Assembly (NCBI GenBank): GCA_011772275.1
Contig: WVZU01000050.1
Coordinates: 1 to 9,376, forward strand
Source: Planctomycetales bacterium
GTDB lineage: Bacteria > Planctomycetota > Planctomycetia > Pirellulales > UBA7805
Direction of reading: 5' to 3'
Length of the DNA stretch: 9,376 nucleotides
Of the stretch, positions 1 through 6,328 are shown one piece after another (position 1 is the stretch's first letter; every line of letters begins with the position of its first letter). The position numbers and the translations under genes are program-made. The notes under the pieces are model-generated. The model saw only the letters and a program-made list of their open reading frames with translations. It was not told the DNA's origin and searched no databases.

Positions 1-54
1 GACACCTTTCTCTACACCGCCAAGGGAGAAACGTTCGCATTCGCAAAGGACTAG
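1..54 (+). CDS. C-terminal end of an unidentified protein (partial)
   Basis: Frame 1 is open from the window edge and encodes DTFLYTAKGETFAFAKD followed by TAG at 52-54. The gene start lies outside the window. The alternating short beta-strand pattern (FLYTAKGETFAFAK) would suit the last strand pair of a beta-propeller such as the PQQ-like repeat proteins common in planctomycetes, but 17 residues cannot establish this. Its stop codon overlaps the stop of the opposing sulfotransferase gene in the palindrome CTAG at 51-54, which supports both gene ends being genuine. It could also be a chance open frame at the window edge. Confidence 0.4.
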   Translation, partial: DTFLYTAKGETFAFAKD

Positions 55-2045
55 GCCGCCCGGCTTGGGGGGGACGGTTTTGACTGGTAGCCCCACCGCT
101 GCATGAAGGGGGACATTTTCTGGTCGATCTCCCGACGCTCCGATGTACTCAATGTCTTGTGCCGCGTTTTCTGATAGCCGGCCAGTCCGGCGAGGTAGCA
201 TTCCAGCCGCCTCTGGTAGGTCTCCGTCCACTCCAACCCCAACGTCGCATAGACCCGCCGTAATTGCTCGATGGGTGATGCCTCCAGCTGTTCGAAGCAG
301 ACTTCCGTGACCCGGCCCGCCGACAGACCTTCTGCGTCCCGGTAAAAGGCCGTTTCCATGGCAACGTAATTTTCCAGAAACCGCGCCTGGTACGAGGTGT
401 TCGGCTGGGGATCCTGCAGCTGGTTCATGACGTGCGCCTCGCGGGCCAGCCGCATGTTCGACAGATAGACCACCTCGGGATTTCGATACAGATGGACGAA
501 CCGCGCCTGAGGAAACATGGCGTTCAGCACGGCCACGCGTCCCGTATTGTTGGGGCTTTTCAGCAAGGGCCGCTTTCCAGAGAACCAGGTCAATTTCTGG
601 AGGAAGAGCCGGTATTGTCGTTTCCACCGCGCCTGTTGCGCTGCGGGCAGCTGGTCGATAAAGGTCATCCGGTCGTAGGCGGGCCATTGCCGCGGAAATG
701 TCATGCCCCAATAGGGTGAAATCCCGCAGGTACCGGCCATCACAAATTCTTCCTCGTTGGGCGCAAACAGGTGGAACCGTACCGAATCCATGGGCCGCTT
801 CCAGGGAAGAAAAGCTTGCAGGAAAGGAGCCAGCAGCCAGCCAGAGAACAAAAACCCAACCGGATTGAAGATATGGTAAGCCCTGGTGGTGCAGAATTGC
901 GGATCCAACGCCATCAAGTTGTGCAAATGGGTCGTGCCGGTCCGCTGCAGGCCTAAAATGAACACCGGGGCCTGGACCTCGCGCCGCCGCAACAACCAGG
1001 GCAACAGCAGCCGTTCGGGAAGGGAGAGCAGCGTGTTCAGAGTCGAGAGCACCAGGGCCACGATCAGCCGCGGGAGGTAAACCCAGCCGATGCGAAACCG
1101 GGCCGCGATCAGCCGGGCCAACCAGATGTCCAGCGGCGCCAGCACGCTCCCGTGAAACAGCGGAAAGACCCTTTTGAAATCGGCGTCGATGACCGTGGTG
1201 TGCTCCGGTACGACCGCTTCGCCTCGCCGCCGCAACACCCACCAGCACCCGGCAATCCCCGCAGCCAGCAGCAGCCACATCACCGGTCCCTGTCGCGTAT
1301 CGCCGCGAGGCACCAGCCAGGGGGCCCACACCGAGTCGAAATCGGGCCGGAGCAGCGCGGTTTTGTCTAAGAGGCGACGGACAAACATCCAGCCCGCCAA
1401 CAGCCCGGCCGGCAAGAGGATACTGCCGGTTATCAGCCGCAACATGCCCGACAGGGCGGCAACCAGGAACAGCCCGATAATCAGCGGTTGCGAACTGGCT
1501 TCCACGATCGCCAGGGGATGATGCAACCGCCCCATCACCGCGAACATAAACGCGGGGATGAGGACCGCCGCCAGGCGGCTATACCGCTGCCTCAGCATGC
1601 CCAACAAGTACCCGCTGAAGAGAATCTGTTGGACCAGCGAAAGGGGTACCGCCGTCATGCCGGCAAACAGGCCTTTGCCCACCCGCGCTGGCGTGACCCG
1701 ATCGAAACTCAACACATAGCCGCCCATGGCCAGGATCAACAGCACATAAGCCAGGTAAGTGGTCACGCCGATGGCCAAACCGCTAAACCATAACTTCTTC
1801 CAACGCGGCCCGACAAACAGTCCAAACTCGGAGACGGGCCGCCGGTCCAAGGCGATCATCGCCAACAGGCCGGAGAGGGCCAGGGCCAACAAGACACCCC
1901 GACCGCCGTTGCCGCTGGCAAGGATCTGGAACGAGGTGCCCGCCAACCAGGCCACCGTCTGGACGATTGTTGCCAGAAGACCAACGATACCCAGCCAAAC
2001 GACGATCTTGGCCAGGGGAGACAGCTGGGGGAATTTGGCGAACAT
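51..2045 (-). CDS. Membrane-anchored sulfotransferase fused to a degenerate CPBP-type domain
   Basis: 664-residue fusion. Residues 1-275 are hydrophobic with about seven or eight candidate membrane segments (for example 11-35, 46-66, 85-108, 157-172, 184-205, 207-226, 253-271). They follow the layout of CPBP/CAAX-protease-like proteins. The first catalytic motif, normally EExxxR, reads QQILFS (139-144); His175 or His176 may correspond to the second motif; the usual C-terminal His/Asn motif is replaced by LLAGWMFVRR (215-224). Proteolysis is therefore unlikely. Residues 355-655 are a Sulfotransfer_3-like domain. The PAPS 5'-phosphosulfate loop is LQRTGTTHL (366-374), followed by NEEEF (430-434), KSP (496-498) and the 3'-phosphate motif RNPEVVYLS (521-529). 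The domain should transfer sulfate from PAPS to a carbohydrate, lipid or peptide near the membrane; the acceptor is unknown. The ATG at 2045 has no clear Shine-Dalgarno sequence but precedes a plausible first membrane helix. The nearest upstream gene on the same strand is 270 bp away, so separate transcription is possible. Confidence 0.88.
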   Translation of the reverse strand: MFAKFPQLSPLAKIVVWLGIVGLLATIVQTVAWLAGTSFQILASGNGGRGVLLALALSGLLAMIALDRRPVSEFGLFVGPRWKKLWFSGLAIGVTTYLAYVLLILAMGGYVLSFDRVTPARVGKGLFAGMTAVPLSLVQQILFSGYLLGMLRQRYSRLAAVLIPAFMFAVMGRLHHPLAIVEASSQPLIIGLFLVAALSGMLRLITGSILLPAGLLAGWMFVRRLLDKTALLRPDFDSVWAPWLVPRGDTRQGPVMWLLLAAGIAGCWWVLRRRGEAVVPEHTTVIDADFKRVFPLFHGSVLAPLDIWLARLIAARFRIGWVYLPRLIVALVLSTLNTLLSLPERLLLPWLLRRREVQAPVFILGLQRTGTTHLHNLMALDPQFCTTRAYHIFNPVGFLFSGWLLAPFLQAFLPWKRPMDSVRFHLFAPNEEEFVMAGTCGISPYWGMTFPRQWPAYDRMTFIDQLPAAQQARWKRQYRLFLQKLTWFSGKRPLLKSPNNTGRVAVLNAMFPQARFVHLYRNPEVVYLSNMRLAREAHVMNQLQDPQPNTSYQARFLENYVAMETAFYRDAEGLSAGRVTEVCFEQLEASPIEQLRRVYATLGLEWTETYQRRLECYLAGLAGYQKTRHKTLSTSERREIDQKMSPFMQRWGYQSKPSPPSRAA

Positions 2046-2059
2046 CGGTCAGCGGATAC

Positions 2060-2121
2060 GGGATGGGGGTTGGCGGATCCGCAATGCGGGGAATGGGATT
2101 CGGGATGGTCAGTGGGTGGGG
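2060..2121 (+). other. G-tract cluster upstream of the sulfotransferase start
   Basis: Runs of three or more G recur on the plus strand at 2060-2062, 2065-2069, 2088-2091, 2095-2097, 2102-2104, 2114-2116 and 2118-2121. Several lie in the word GGGAT (2060, 2095, 2102). The four runs 2088-2116 have loops of 3, 4 and 9 bases, slightly looser than the usual G-quadruplex rule. The plus strand is the template strand of the minus-strand gene starting at 2045, so a fold here would sit in its promoter or leader. A 10-bp perfect palindrome, GCGGATCCGC (2073-2082), lies inside. The function is unproven; simple-sequence drift is the alternative. Confidence 0.35.
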
Positions 2122-2187
2122 ACTTTATCGGCAAGCGTGGCGCAGCGGCAACCGCAATCGCGTGCTGGCGTTGCTGGCAGGTCGACC

Positions 2188-2232
2188 CTGGCCGGCAGCA
2201 ATCTGGCCGGCAGCGATCTGGCTGACGGGTAT
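2188..2232 (+). repeat. Three tandem 15-bp units
   Basis: CTGGCCGGCAGCAAT (2188-2202), CTGGCCGGCAGCGAT (2203-2217) and the diverged CTGGCTGACGGGTAT (2218-2232) follow each other without gaps. They lie in the 270-bp spacer between the sulfotransferase and oxidoreductase genes (2046-2315), which otherwise shows only the G-tract cluster. Read on the plus strand the units give LAGSN-LAGSD-LADGY, which resembles pentapeptide repeats, but the surrounding frame has no other sign of being a gene. Confidence 0.6.
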
Positions 2233-2315
2233 GCCGCGCCGCCAGTGGCCTGGGAAGCGGCCCAGCAGAGACCAGTGGACCGCGGGCGGGAGAGGCTCGT
2301 TGCGCCGGGAGGGTG

Positions 2316-3461
2316 TCAGCCGACCGCCTGCCAGCTGCCGTTTTTCGCGCTGTTGAGCACGGCGTCGCAGACCTTTTGCGTTTCCAGGGCGTCCCGGAAG
2401 GTGGGGCTGCACGGCTGGCCTGTGGCGAGGCTTTGCAGAAAATCGGCAACCTGATGCACAAAGCTGTGTTCGTAGCCGATCTGGAGGCCTGGCACCCACC
2501 AATGGTCCATGTAGGGGTGATCGCCTCCGTGGTCGGTAACGTGGATCGAGCGCCAGCCGCGAAGTTTTCCTTCATCCCCGTGGTCAAACCATTCCAGCCG
2601 GTGCAGATCATGCAGGTCCCACTTGATGGAGGCGTTTTCGCCATTGATTTCCCACGTGTAGAGCGCCTTGTGGCCGCGGGCATAGCGCGTGGATTCGAAG
2701 AGGCCCAGGGAACCGTTGTCAAAGTGGCAGAGGAACGCGCAGGCGTCATCGATACCGACCGGTTCGACCTTACCGGTCAGCGTGTGTTGCCGCTGTTTGA
2801 CAAAGGTTTCGGTCATGGCGTTGACGTCCTTGACGGAACCGTTCAGCCAGACGGCCGTATCGATACAATGGGCCAGCAGATCGCCGGTGACGCCGCTGCC
2901 CGCGGCGGCCACGTCGAGTCGCCAGAGGGCGGCGCCGCCCTGCGGCAGGTCTTCGGCAATCGTCCAGTCCTGCAAAAAATTGGCTCGGTAATGAAAAATT
3001 TTCCCCAGGCGGCCTTCCTCGATCAGCCGCTTGGCCAGCGTCACCGCGGGGACGCGGCGGTAGTTGTACCAGACCGTGTTGGCCACGCCCGCCTTCTCCA
3101 CCGCCTGGCACATCTCTTCTCCTTCTTCGGAATTCATGGCCAGGGGCTTTTCACAAAGGATCATCTTGCCCTGTTCGGCAGCGGCGATGGCAATCTCGCG
3201 GTGCAGATTGTTTGGTACACAGATGTCGATCGCGTCGATATCGTCACGCTCGATCAGTCGCCGCCAGTCGGTCTCGATCGAGTCGTAACCCCATTGGTCC
3301 GCGAACGCCTGGACCTCCGTCTCGCTGCGAGCACAAGCCGCCTTGAGCACCGGCTGATATTCGAGGTCAAAGAAGTTATGGACCCGGTTGTACGCATTCG
3401 AGTGGGCGCGTCCCATAAACCCGTAGCCGATCATTCCGATGTTCAGTGACTTGGATGGCAT
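2316..3461 (-). CDS. Gfo/Idh/MocA family NAD(P)-dependent oxidoreductase
   Basis: 381-residue cytoplasmic dehydrogenase of normal family length, with no signal peptide. The N-terminal Rossmann domain begins at residue 7 with the dinucleotide loop GYGFMG (12-17). CVPNNLH (81-87) and the family hallmark EKP (104-106) follow, Lys105 being the expected catalytic lysine. The C-terminal alpha/beta domain has GDLLAHCID (193-201). Asp194 and His198 have the same four-residue spacing as the Asp/His pair of inositol dehydrogenase-type members, so a complete Lys-Asp-His site is present. Such enzymes oxidise or reduce a ring hydroxyl of a sugar, polyol or glycoside; the substrate cannot be deduced. The ATG at 3461 is supported by GAGGG nine bases upstream. 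It lies 215 bp downstream of the TIM-barrel isomerase on the same strand and probably acts in the same sugar pathway. The 3462-3676 spacer shows only short GTCCTGG direct repeats and a T-run of uncertain meaning. Confidence 0.93.
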   Translation of the reverse strand: MPSKSLNIGMIGYGFMGRAHSNAYNRVHNFFDLEYQPVLKAACARSETEVQAFADQWGYDSIETDWRRLIERDDIDAIDICVPNNLHREIAIAAAEQGKMILCEKPLAMNSEEGEEMCQAVEKAGVANTVWYNYRRVPAVTLAKRLIEEGRLGKIFHYRANFLQDWTIAEDLPQGGAALWRLDVAAAGSGVTGDLLAHCIDTAVWLNGSVKDVNAMTETFVKQRQHTLTGKVEPVGIDDACAFLCHFDNGSLGLFESTRYARGHKALYTWEINGENASIKWDLHDLHRLEWFDHGDEGKLRGWRSIHVTDHGGDHPYMDHWWVPGLQIGYEHSFVHQVADFLQSLATGQPCSPTFRDALETQKVCDAVLNSAKNGSWQAVG

Positions 3462-3470
3462 GCTTGGTTT

Positions 3471-3475
3471 CCCTC
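3471..3475 (-). promoter_or_regulatory. Ribosome binding site of the Gfo/Idh/MocA gene
   Basis: GAGGG on the minus strand (CCCTC on plus), nine bases before the ATG at 3461. It supports that start. Confidence 0.6.
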
Positions 3476-3676
3476 AATTAAGGTTCCGATGTTTTTGCCT
3501 CAAAGGTCGGGGGAATTAGACGGTAACCCAAGGCCAATCTCCCCTGAAAAGCTGATCCCCTCATCGGGCTGGCACCCCGGTGGATGGTCCTTGGTCGTTT
3601 TCTGGTGCTGGTCCTGGACGCATCGTCCTGGCGCACGCATGGGCCATGAGCATTCGGTCCGGGCACATTTTTTTGT

Positions 3677-4708
3677 TCAAGTCCAGCCATGCGCATCGCG
3701 GACCTGGATCATCTTTTCCAGAACCGTATTCCAGGTGCCTGGCGTCTCCAGGAGGGCGTTGGGGAACATGCACCCGTCCCAGCAGATATGCTGGATGCCA
3801 CGGTCGTGGGCGCCCTCCAGCCAATAGCCGGCACAGCGGACGATATCCAGTTTGCCGTTCGGGTCATTTGCCGGACAGTGCTTGCCCGTCTTGTCATGGG
3901 AACCGGCGCCGTGCACCTGGCCGTCGTTTTGGGCGACGTGAAAGTCGATGGTCCACGGCCGCAGCTTGTCGGTCATCTGCTGGTAGGCCGCGTAAAACTC
4001 ATCTTCGCCGTACCCCTCCTGCAGGAGGGCGTGTTCGGGCGCGTTGTAGCCCAGCAGGTAGAGGTAGGTATGGGCCAGGTCCGCTTGAAAGCCAACCGTC
4101 TCGGGCATGCCTACCTCTTCCAGCAGATCGAGCATATCTTTCCAGCTGTGCATACCGGCCCAGCAGATTTCCCCTTCGGCGGCCAGCCGTTCCCCGTGGT
4201 CGGCTGCAATCTTGGCCGCCTCGCGAAACGTTTGGGCAATCCTCCTGGTATTTTTTTCTGGATCTTCGCGCCATTTCTCCACGCCAAACTCGGCCGAATC
4301 GATCCGGATCACGCCGTATTTGCGGACCCCATGTTCGTTGAAGATGCCGGCGATGCGGCAGGCCATTTTCACGGCGGACAGAAACTTGTCGCGAGCCGCA
4401 TCGTCGCCCATCGCCGAGTCCCCCACGGTGCCCGGCCAGACCGGCGCCACCAGCGACCCCACGGTGAAACCCTTACCGGAGATCAGATCCGCAATCCCGC
4501 GCAGTTCTTCATCGCTGGCCTCCGGATCGGTATGCGGCAGGAACAAGAAGTAATCGATCCCCTCAAACTTCGTCTCGTTCACGCTGGCCGCTGCGGTCAG
4601 ATCCAGCATCCGCTCCAGACTGATCGGTGGCTCCTGCCCTTCTTCATCCCCCTTGCCGACCAGACCGGGCCACATGGCGTTGTGCAGCTTTGGGTAAGTG
4701 TTGGTCAT
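3677..4708 (-). CDS. TIM-barrel sugar phosphate isomerase/epimerase
   Basis: 343-residue soluble protein of the xylose isomerase-like TIM-barrel superfamily (AP-endonuclease-2 type). Successive barrel segments can be followed: [15 protein letters not shown] (47-61), [11 protein letters not shown] (81-91), [12 protein letters not shown] (131-142), [15 protein letters not shown] (174-188), VGFQADLAH (205-213), [12 protein letters not shown] (251-262) and [11 protein letters not shown] (305-315). Likely divalent-metal ligands are Glu180 (or Glu178), Asp210, His257 and Asp311; the last is often Glu in relatives. These enzymes interconvert aldoses and ketoses or epimerise keto sugars. The protein is longer than the usual 270-300 residues, partly because of a polar stretch after His257 (about 263-288, including [17 protein letters not shown]). 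The ATG at 4708 has AAGGAA about eight bases upstream. It lies 94 bp behind the bicupin gene and 215 bp ahead of the dehydrogenase, so co-transcription with the former is likely. Confidence 0.88.
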   Translation of the reverse strand: MTNTYPKLHNAMWPGLVGKGDEEGQEPPISLERMLDLTAAASVNETKFEGIDYFLFLPHTDPEASDEELRGIADLISGKGFTVGSLVAPVWPGTVGDSAMGDDAARDKFLSAVKMACRIAGIFNEHGVRKYGVIRIDSAEFGVEKWREDPEKNTRRIAQTFREAAKIAADHGERLAAEGEICWAGMHSWKDMLDLLEEVGMPETVGFQADLAHTYLYLLGYNAPEHALLQEGYGEDEFYAAYQQMTDKLRPWTIDFHVAQNDGQVHGAGSHDKTGKHCPANDPNGKLDIVRCAGYWLEGAHDRGIQHICWDGCMFPNALLETPGTWNTVLEKMIQVRDAHGWT

Positions 4709-4716
4709 CCGTTGAA

Positions 4717-4722
4717 TTCCTT
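4717..4722 (-). promoter_or_regulatory. Ribosome binding site of the TIM-barrel isomerase gene
   Basis: AAGGAA on the minus strand, about eight bases before the ATG at 4708. It supports that start. Confidence 0.6.
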
Positions 4723-4768
4723 TCGCTGTCTTGAGGGCATAAGTGCATTCACGGCGTTTCGCGGAACA

Positions 4769-4798
4769 TGGCCCCTGCCCTTAGGCCGGTGGGGGCCA
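4769..4798 (-). other. Stem-loop just after the bicupin gene
   Basis: TGGCCCC (4769-4775) and GGGGCCA (4792-4798) are perfect 7-bp inverted arms. They continue inward through two non-matching positions to CC/GG (4778-4779 with 4788-4789), leaving an 8-base loop. The element begins four bases past the bicupin stop codon in the 94-bp gap before the isomerase. No T-run follows on the minus strand, so it is not a standard intrinsic terminator. It may stabilise the 3' end of the bicupin message or reduce read-through. Confidence 0.45.
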
Positions 4799-4802
4799 GG
4801 GG

Positions 4803-6053
4803 TCAGCGAACGGGCAGGTTGTCGTGCGTATCGGGCCCGAAATAGCGGAGGCCAACCAGTGGTTCGCTGCCGGTGTTTTCGAGCTGCACACCCTCCCTCG
4901 CCGCCTGGTGGCTGATGAAAACCTCGTCTTCGGTTTCCTCGCCAAAACGAATCATGGCGGGCGTCTGCAGGCTCAGCTTGCCCATCCGTCCGCGACCCTG
5001 CACGGTGATCCAGCCGCTGGCGCCGGGGTCCTGGATCGTGCACTTGGCACCAGGCTCCAGGGTCAGCTCCTTGGCGGAAAACAGCTGCTGGCCGTCCAAC
5101 AGGCCGTAGGTGATCCACAGGTCGGTGTAGCCATCGCCCGAGCGCGACTCGTCACGAATCGGCTCCAGGTAATGGGAATCCTTGAAGTGCGTGTCGACGT
5201 TTTTTTCCCAGTCGAGCTGTTCGATGATAAAATCGAGGTCGTGGTGCTTTTCGGGGGGGACGTCCTTGACCAGCAGCGACCAGGGGACTTCGCGACCTTC
5301 GACCAGCGACTGGAACATGCCAAACACGTCGCTGCCCCATTGCGGTTCGTAGGTGCACAGCGAGCCGGGTGCGTGCAACACGCCGGGGGGGATCAACCAG
5401 CCCGTGCCGCGCCGCAGCCGGTAAGCGCGGCTCAGATCCAAAATGCCGTTGTCCCCCTGGTCCCAGTCCTCCAGGCACTTGCGCAATTGCTGTTTGGACG
5501 TGCCCGGTTCGAGCCCCATGAAGGTGTAGGCAAAATTGTTGTCGACGTTGTTCATCTGCGGCGAAAAATAATAAGCCTCCGGTTTGCCTTCCTGGCCGAC
5601 GAGGGCCGCATCCTCGAACGACTGGTGCATGTGGTGCGGAATCGGGCCCATGTTGTCGAAGAATTTTGAATAGACCGGCCACCGCTGGTAGCGGTCGAAA
5701 ATCGGGCTGCCGATCAGCGCCGCACCGTTCTCGGCGATCGCATCCTTCAACAGGAACCGCTGGCCTTCGAAGACGATGTAGCTGAGCCCCTCGTCGGGCT
5801 CGCGATTCTCGTTGGCCGCCGGGGTCGTGCTGGCGAACCAGCGTTCGTCGATACCGCCGCGATGAGCGCCGAAGGCGTACCAGTCGCTGGGCGCCAGCTT
5901 GATCCGGCGGCCCGGGTGCAGAAAGCTGCGCGGAACCCAGGTGGGGGTCAGGCGCAACAGGCCTCCACCGGCATCCAACGCGCTGGAAAGTAGACGGCTG
6001 ACGTTGTCCTTGGCAGCAACCGGACTGGCGTGACGCTCTGCGACCCGAATCAT
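4803..6053 (-). CDS. Phosphomannose isomerase-like bicupin protein
   Basis: 416-residue soluble protein with two cupin-like barrels. The first resembles type I mannose-6-phosphate isomerases: the metal-site strand IPHHMHQSFED (138-148), then GKPEAYYF (156-163) matching the family KPE segment, then WLIPPGVLHAPGS (219-231) matching the IPxGxxHA segment. Probable zinc ligands are His141 and/or His143, Glu159 and His227; the usual Gln-x-His pair is replaced by a His-rich HHMH cluster (140-143). The second barrel (about 325-406) contains GAKCTI, WITVQGRGRMG and PAMIRFGEE but no obvious metal triad. A sugar aldose-ketose isomerase role is inferred; mannose 6-phosphate itself is not assured. The ATG at 6053 is chosen because GGAG lies eight bases upstream. 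The open frame extends 58 codons further, but that extension is arginine- and glycine-rich low-complexity sequence inside the divergent promoter region. It is the first gene of a minus-strand series with the isomerase and dehydrogenase. Confidence 0.82.
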   Translation of the reverse strand: MIRVAERHASPVAAKDNVSRLLSSALDAGGGLLRLTPTWVPRSFLHPGRRIKLAPSDWYAFGAHRGGIDERWFASTTPAANENREPDEGLSYIVFEGQRFLLKDAIAENGAALIGSPIFDRYQRWPVYSKFFDNMGPIPHHMHQSFEDAALVGQEGKPEAYYFSPQMNNVDNNFAYTFMGLEPGTSKQQLRKCLEDWDQGDNGILDLSRAYRLRRGTGWLIPPGVLHAPGSLCTYEPQWGSDVFGMFQSLVEGREVPWSLLVKDVPPEKHHDLDFIIEQLDWEKNVDTHFKDSHYLEPIRDESRSGDGYTDLWITYGLLDGQQLFSAKELTLEPGAKCTIQDPGASGWITVQGRGRMGKLSLQTPAMIRFGEETEDEVFISHQAAREGVQLENTGSEPLVGLRYFGPDTHDNLPVR

Positions 6054-6059
6054 GGTAAG

Positions 6060-6063
6060 CTCC
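6060..6063 (-). promoter_or_regulatory. Ribosome binding site that fixes the bicupin start
   Basis: GGAG on the minus strand, seven to eight bases before the ATG at 6053. It favours this start over an upstream in-frame ATG at 6227, which would run through the divergent promoter region. Confidence 0.55.
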
Positions 6064-6163
6064 GCGACAATAGAGGCTCTTCCTGGCAAACCAAGCCTCC
6101 CTGCCAAACCACCGCTGTCGGCCGCCTTGCAACCAGCGCTTGGGGAAAGACCCTTTTTTAAGC

Positions 6164-6180
6164 CCAGCGGGTGCCGCTGG
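6164..6180. promoter_or_regulatory. Candidate operator: perfect 7-bp inverted repeat with 3-bp spacer
   Basis: CCAGCGG-GTG-CCGCTGG is a perfect inverted repeat in the middle of the divergent region, about 110 bp from the bicupin start and 150 bp from the DUF4432 start. Size and position suit a dimeric repressor site serving both directions. A hairpin in the leader RNA is the alternative. Confidence 0.4.
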
Positions 6181-6314
6181 CAAGCGACCGGGCGGCCGCC
6201 TGATCCGGCCCGCCCTGCCCGCCGCACCCAAGCCGCCGGAGGACCATGCCTGGAAAGCGTCCCTGGATCACTTTAAATTCATGGAAAATCGGGAGTCGCC
6301 AAAGAATCTTTGTT

Positions 6315-6319
6315 GGGAG
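6315..6319 (+). promoter_or_regulatory. Ribosome binding site that fixes the DUF4432 gene start
   Basis: GGGAG nine bases before the ATG at 6329. The in-frame ATG at 6281 has no comparable signal and would add residues unlike the family. Confidence 0.6.
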
Positions 6320-6328
6320 CAAATCGCC

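Larger units (their letters stand above)
6054..6328. promoter_or_regulatory. Divergent promoter region, bicupin versus DUF4432 gene
   Basis: This 275-bp gap separates two outward-facing sugar genes and should contain both promoters. Visible structure includes near-identical 11-mers CTGGCAAACCA (6083-6093) and CTGCCAAACCA (6101-6111) in direct orientation 18 bp apart, a 17-bp inverted repeat (6164-6180) and the 10-bp palindrome GGCGGCCGCC (6191-6200). A possible minus-strand promoter is TTGGTT (6094-6089) with TATTGT (6072-6067) at 16-bp spacing. AT-rich ACTTTAAATTC (6270-6280) is a candidate promoter element for the plus-strand gene. All promoter calls are weak because planctomycete consensus sequences are poorly defined. 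Confidence 0.5.

Noticed and set aside
1759..2454. Plus-strand frame containing LAGSN-LAGSD-LADGY as a possible pentapeptide-repeat protein
   Set aside because: Only three units are present, and the frame runs antisense into two real genes with no start signal, so it is kept only as a DNA repeat.
2313..3449. Long plus-strand open frame opposite the Gfo/Idh/MocA gene
   Set aside because: It is an antisense shadow in GC-rich DNA. The opposite strand carries complete dehydrogenase motifs, and this frame's translation shows no family features.
3477..3503. Promoter TTGAGG/CTTAAT for the Gfo/Idh/MocA gene on the minus strand
   Set aside because: The spacing is 15 bp, and the implied start of transcription would fall downstream of the ribosome binding site at 3471-3475, so it cannot serve this start.
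3689..4915. 408-codon plus-strand open frame across the isomerase and bicupin 3' end
   Set aside because: It is antisense to two well-supported genes and crosses their intergenic gap. Its length is explained by GC-rich codon bias on the real strand.
6142..6159. GGGG-AAAGA-CCC followed by six T as an intrinsic terminator
   Set aside because: The stem is only three base pairs, too weak for a terminator call.
6054..6227. 58-residue N-terminal extension of the bicupin protein from an ATG at 6227
   Set aside because: The extension is Arg/Gly-rich low-complexity sequence through the divergent promoter region, while the ATG at 6053 has GGAG at good spacing.
6140..6328. N-terminal extension of the DUF4432 protein from 6140 or 6281
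   Set aside because: The family-like sequence begins after 6329, and only that ATG has a clear ribosome binding site (GGGAG).
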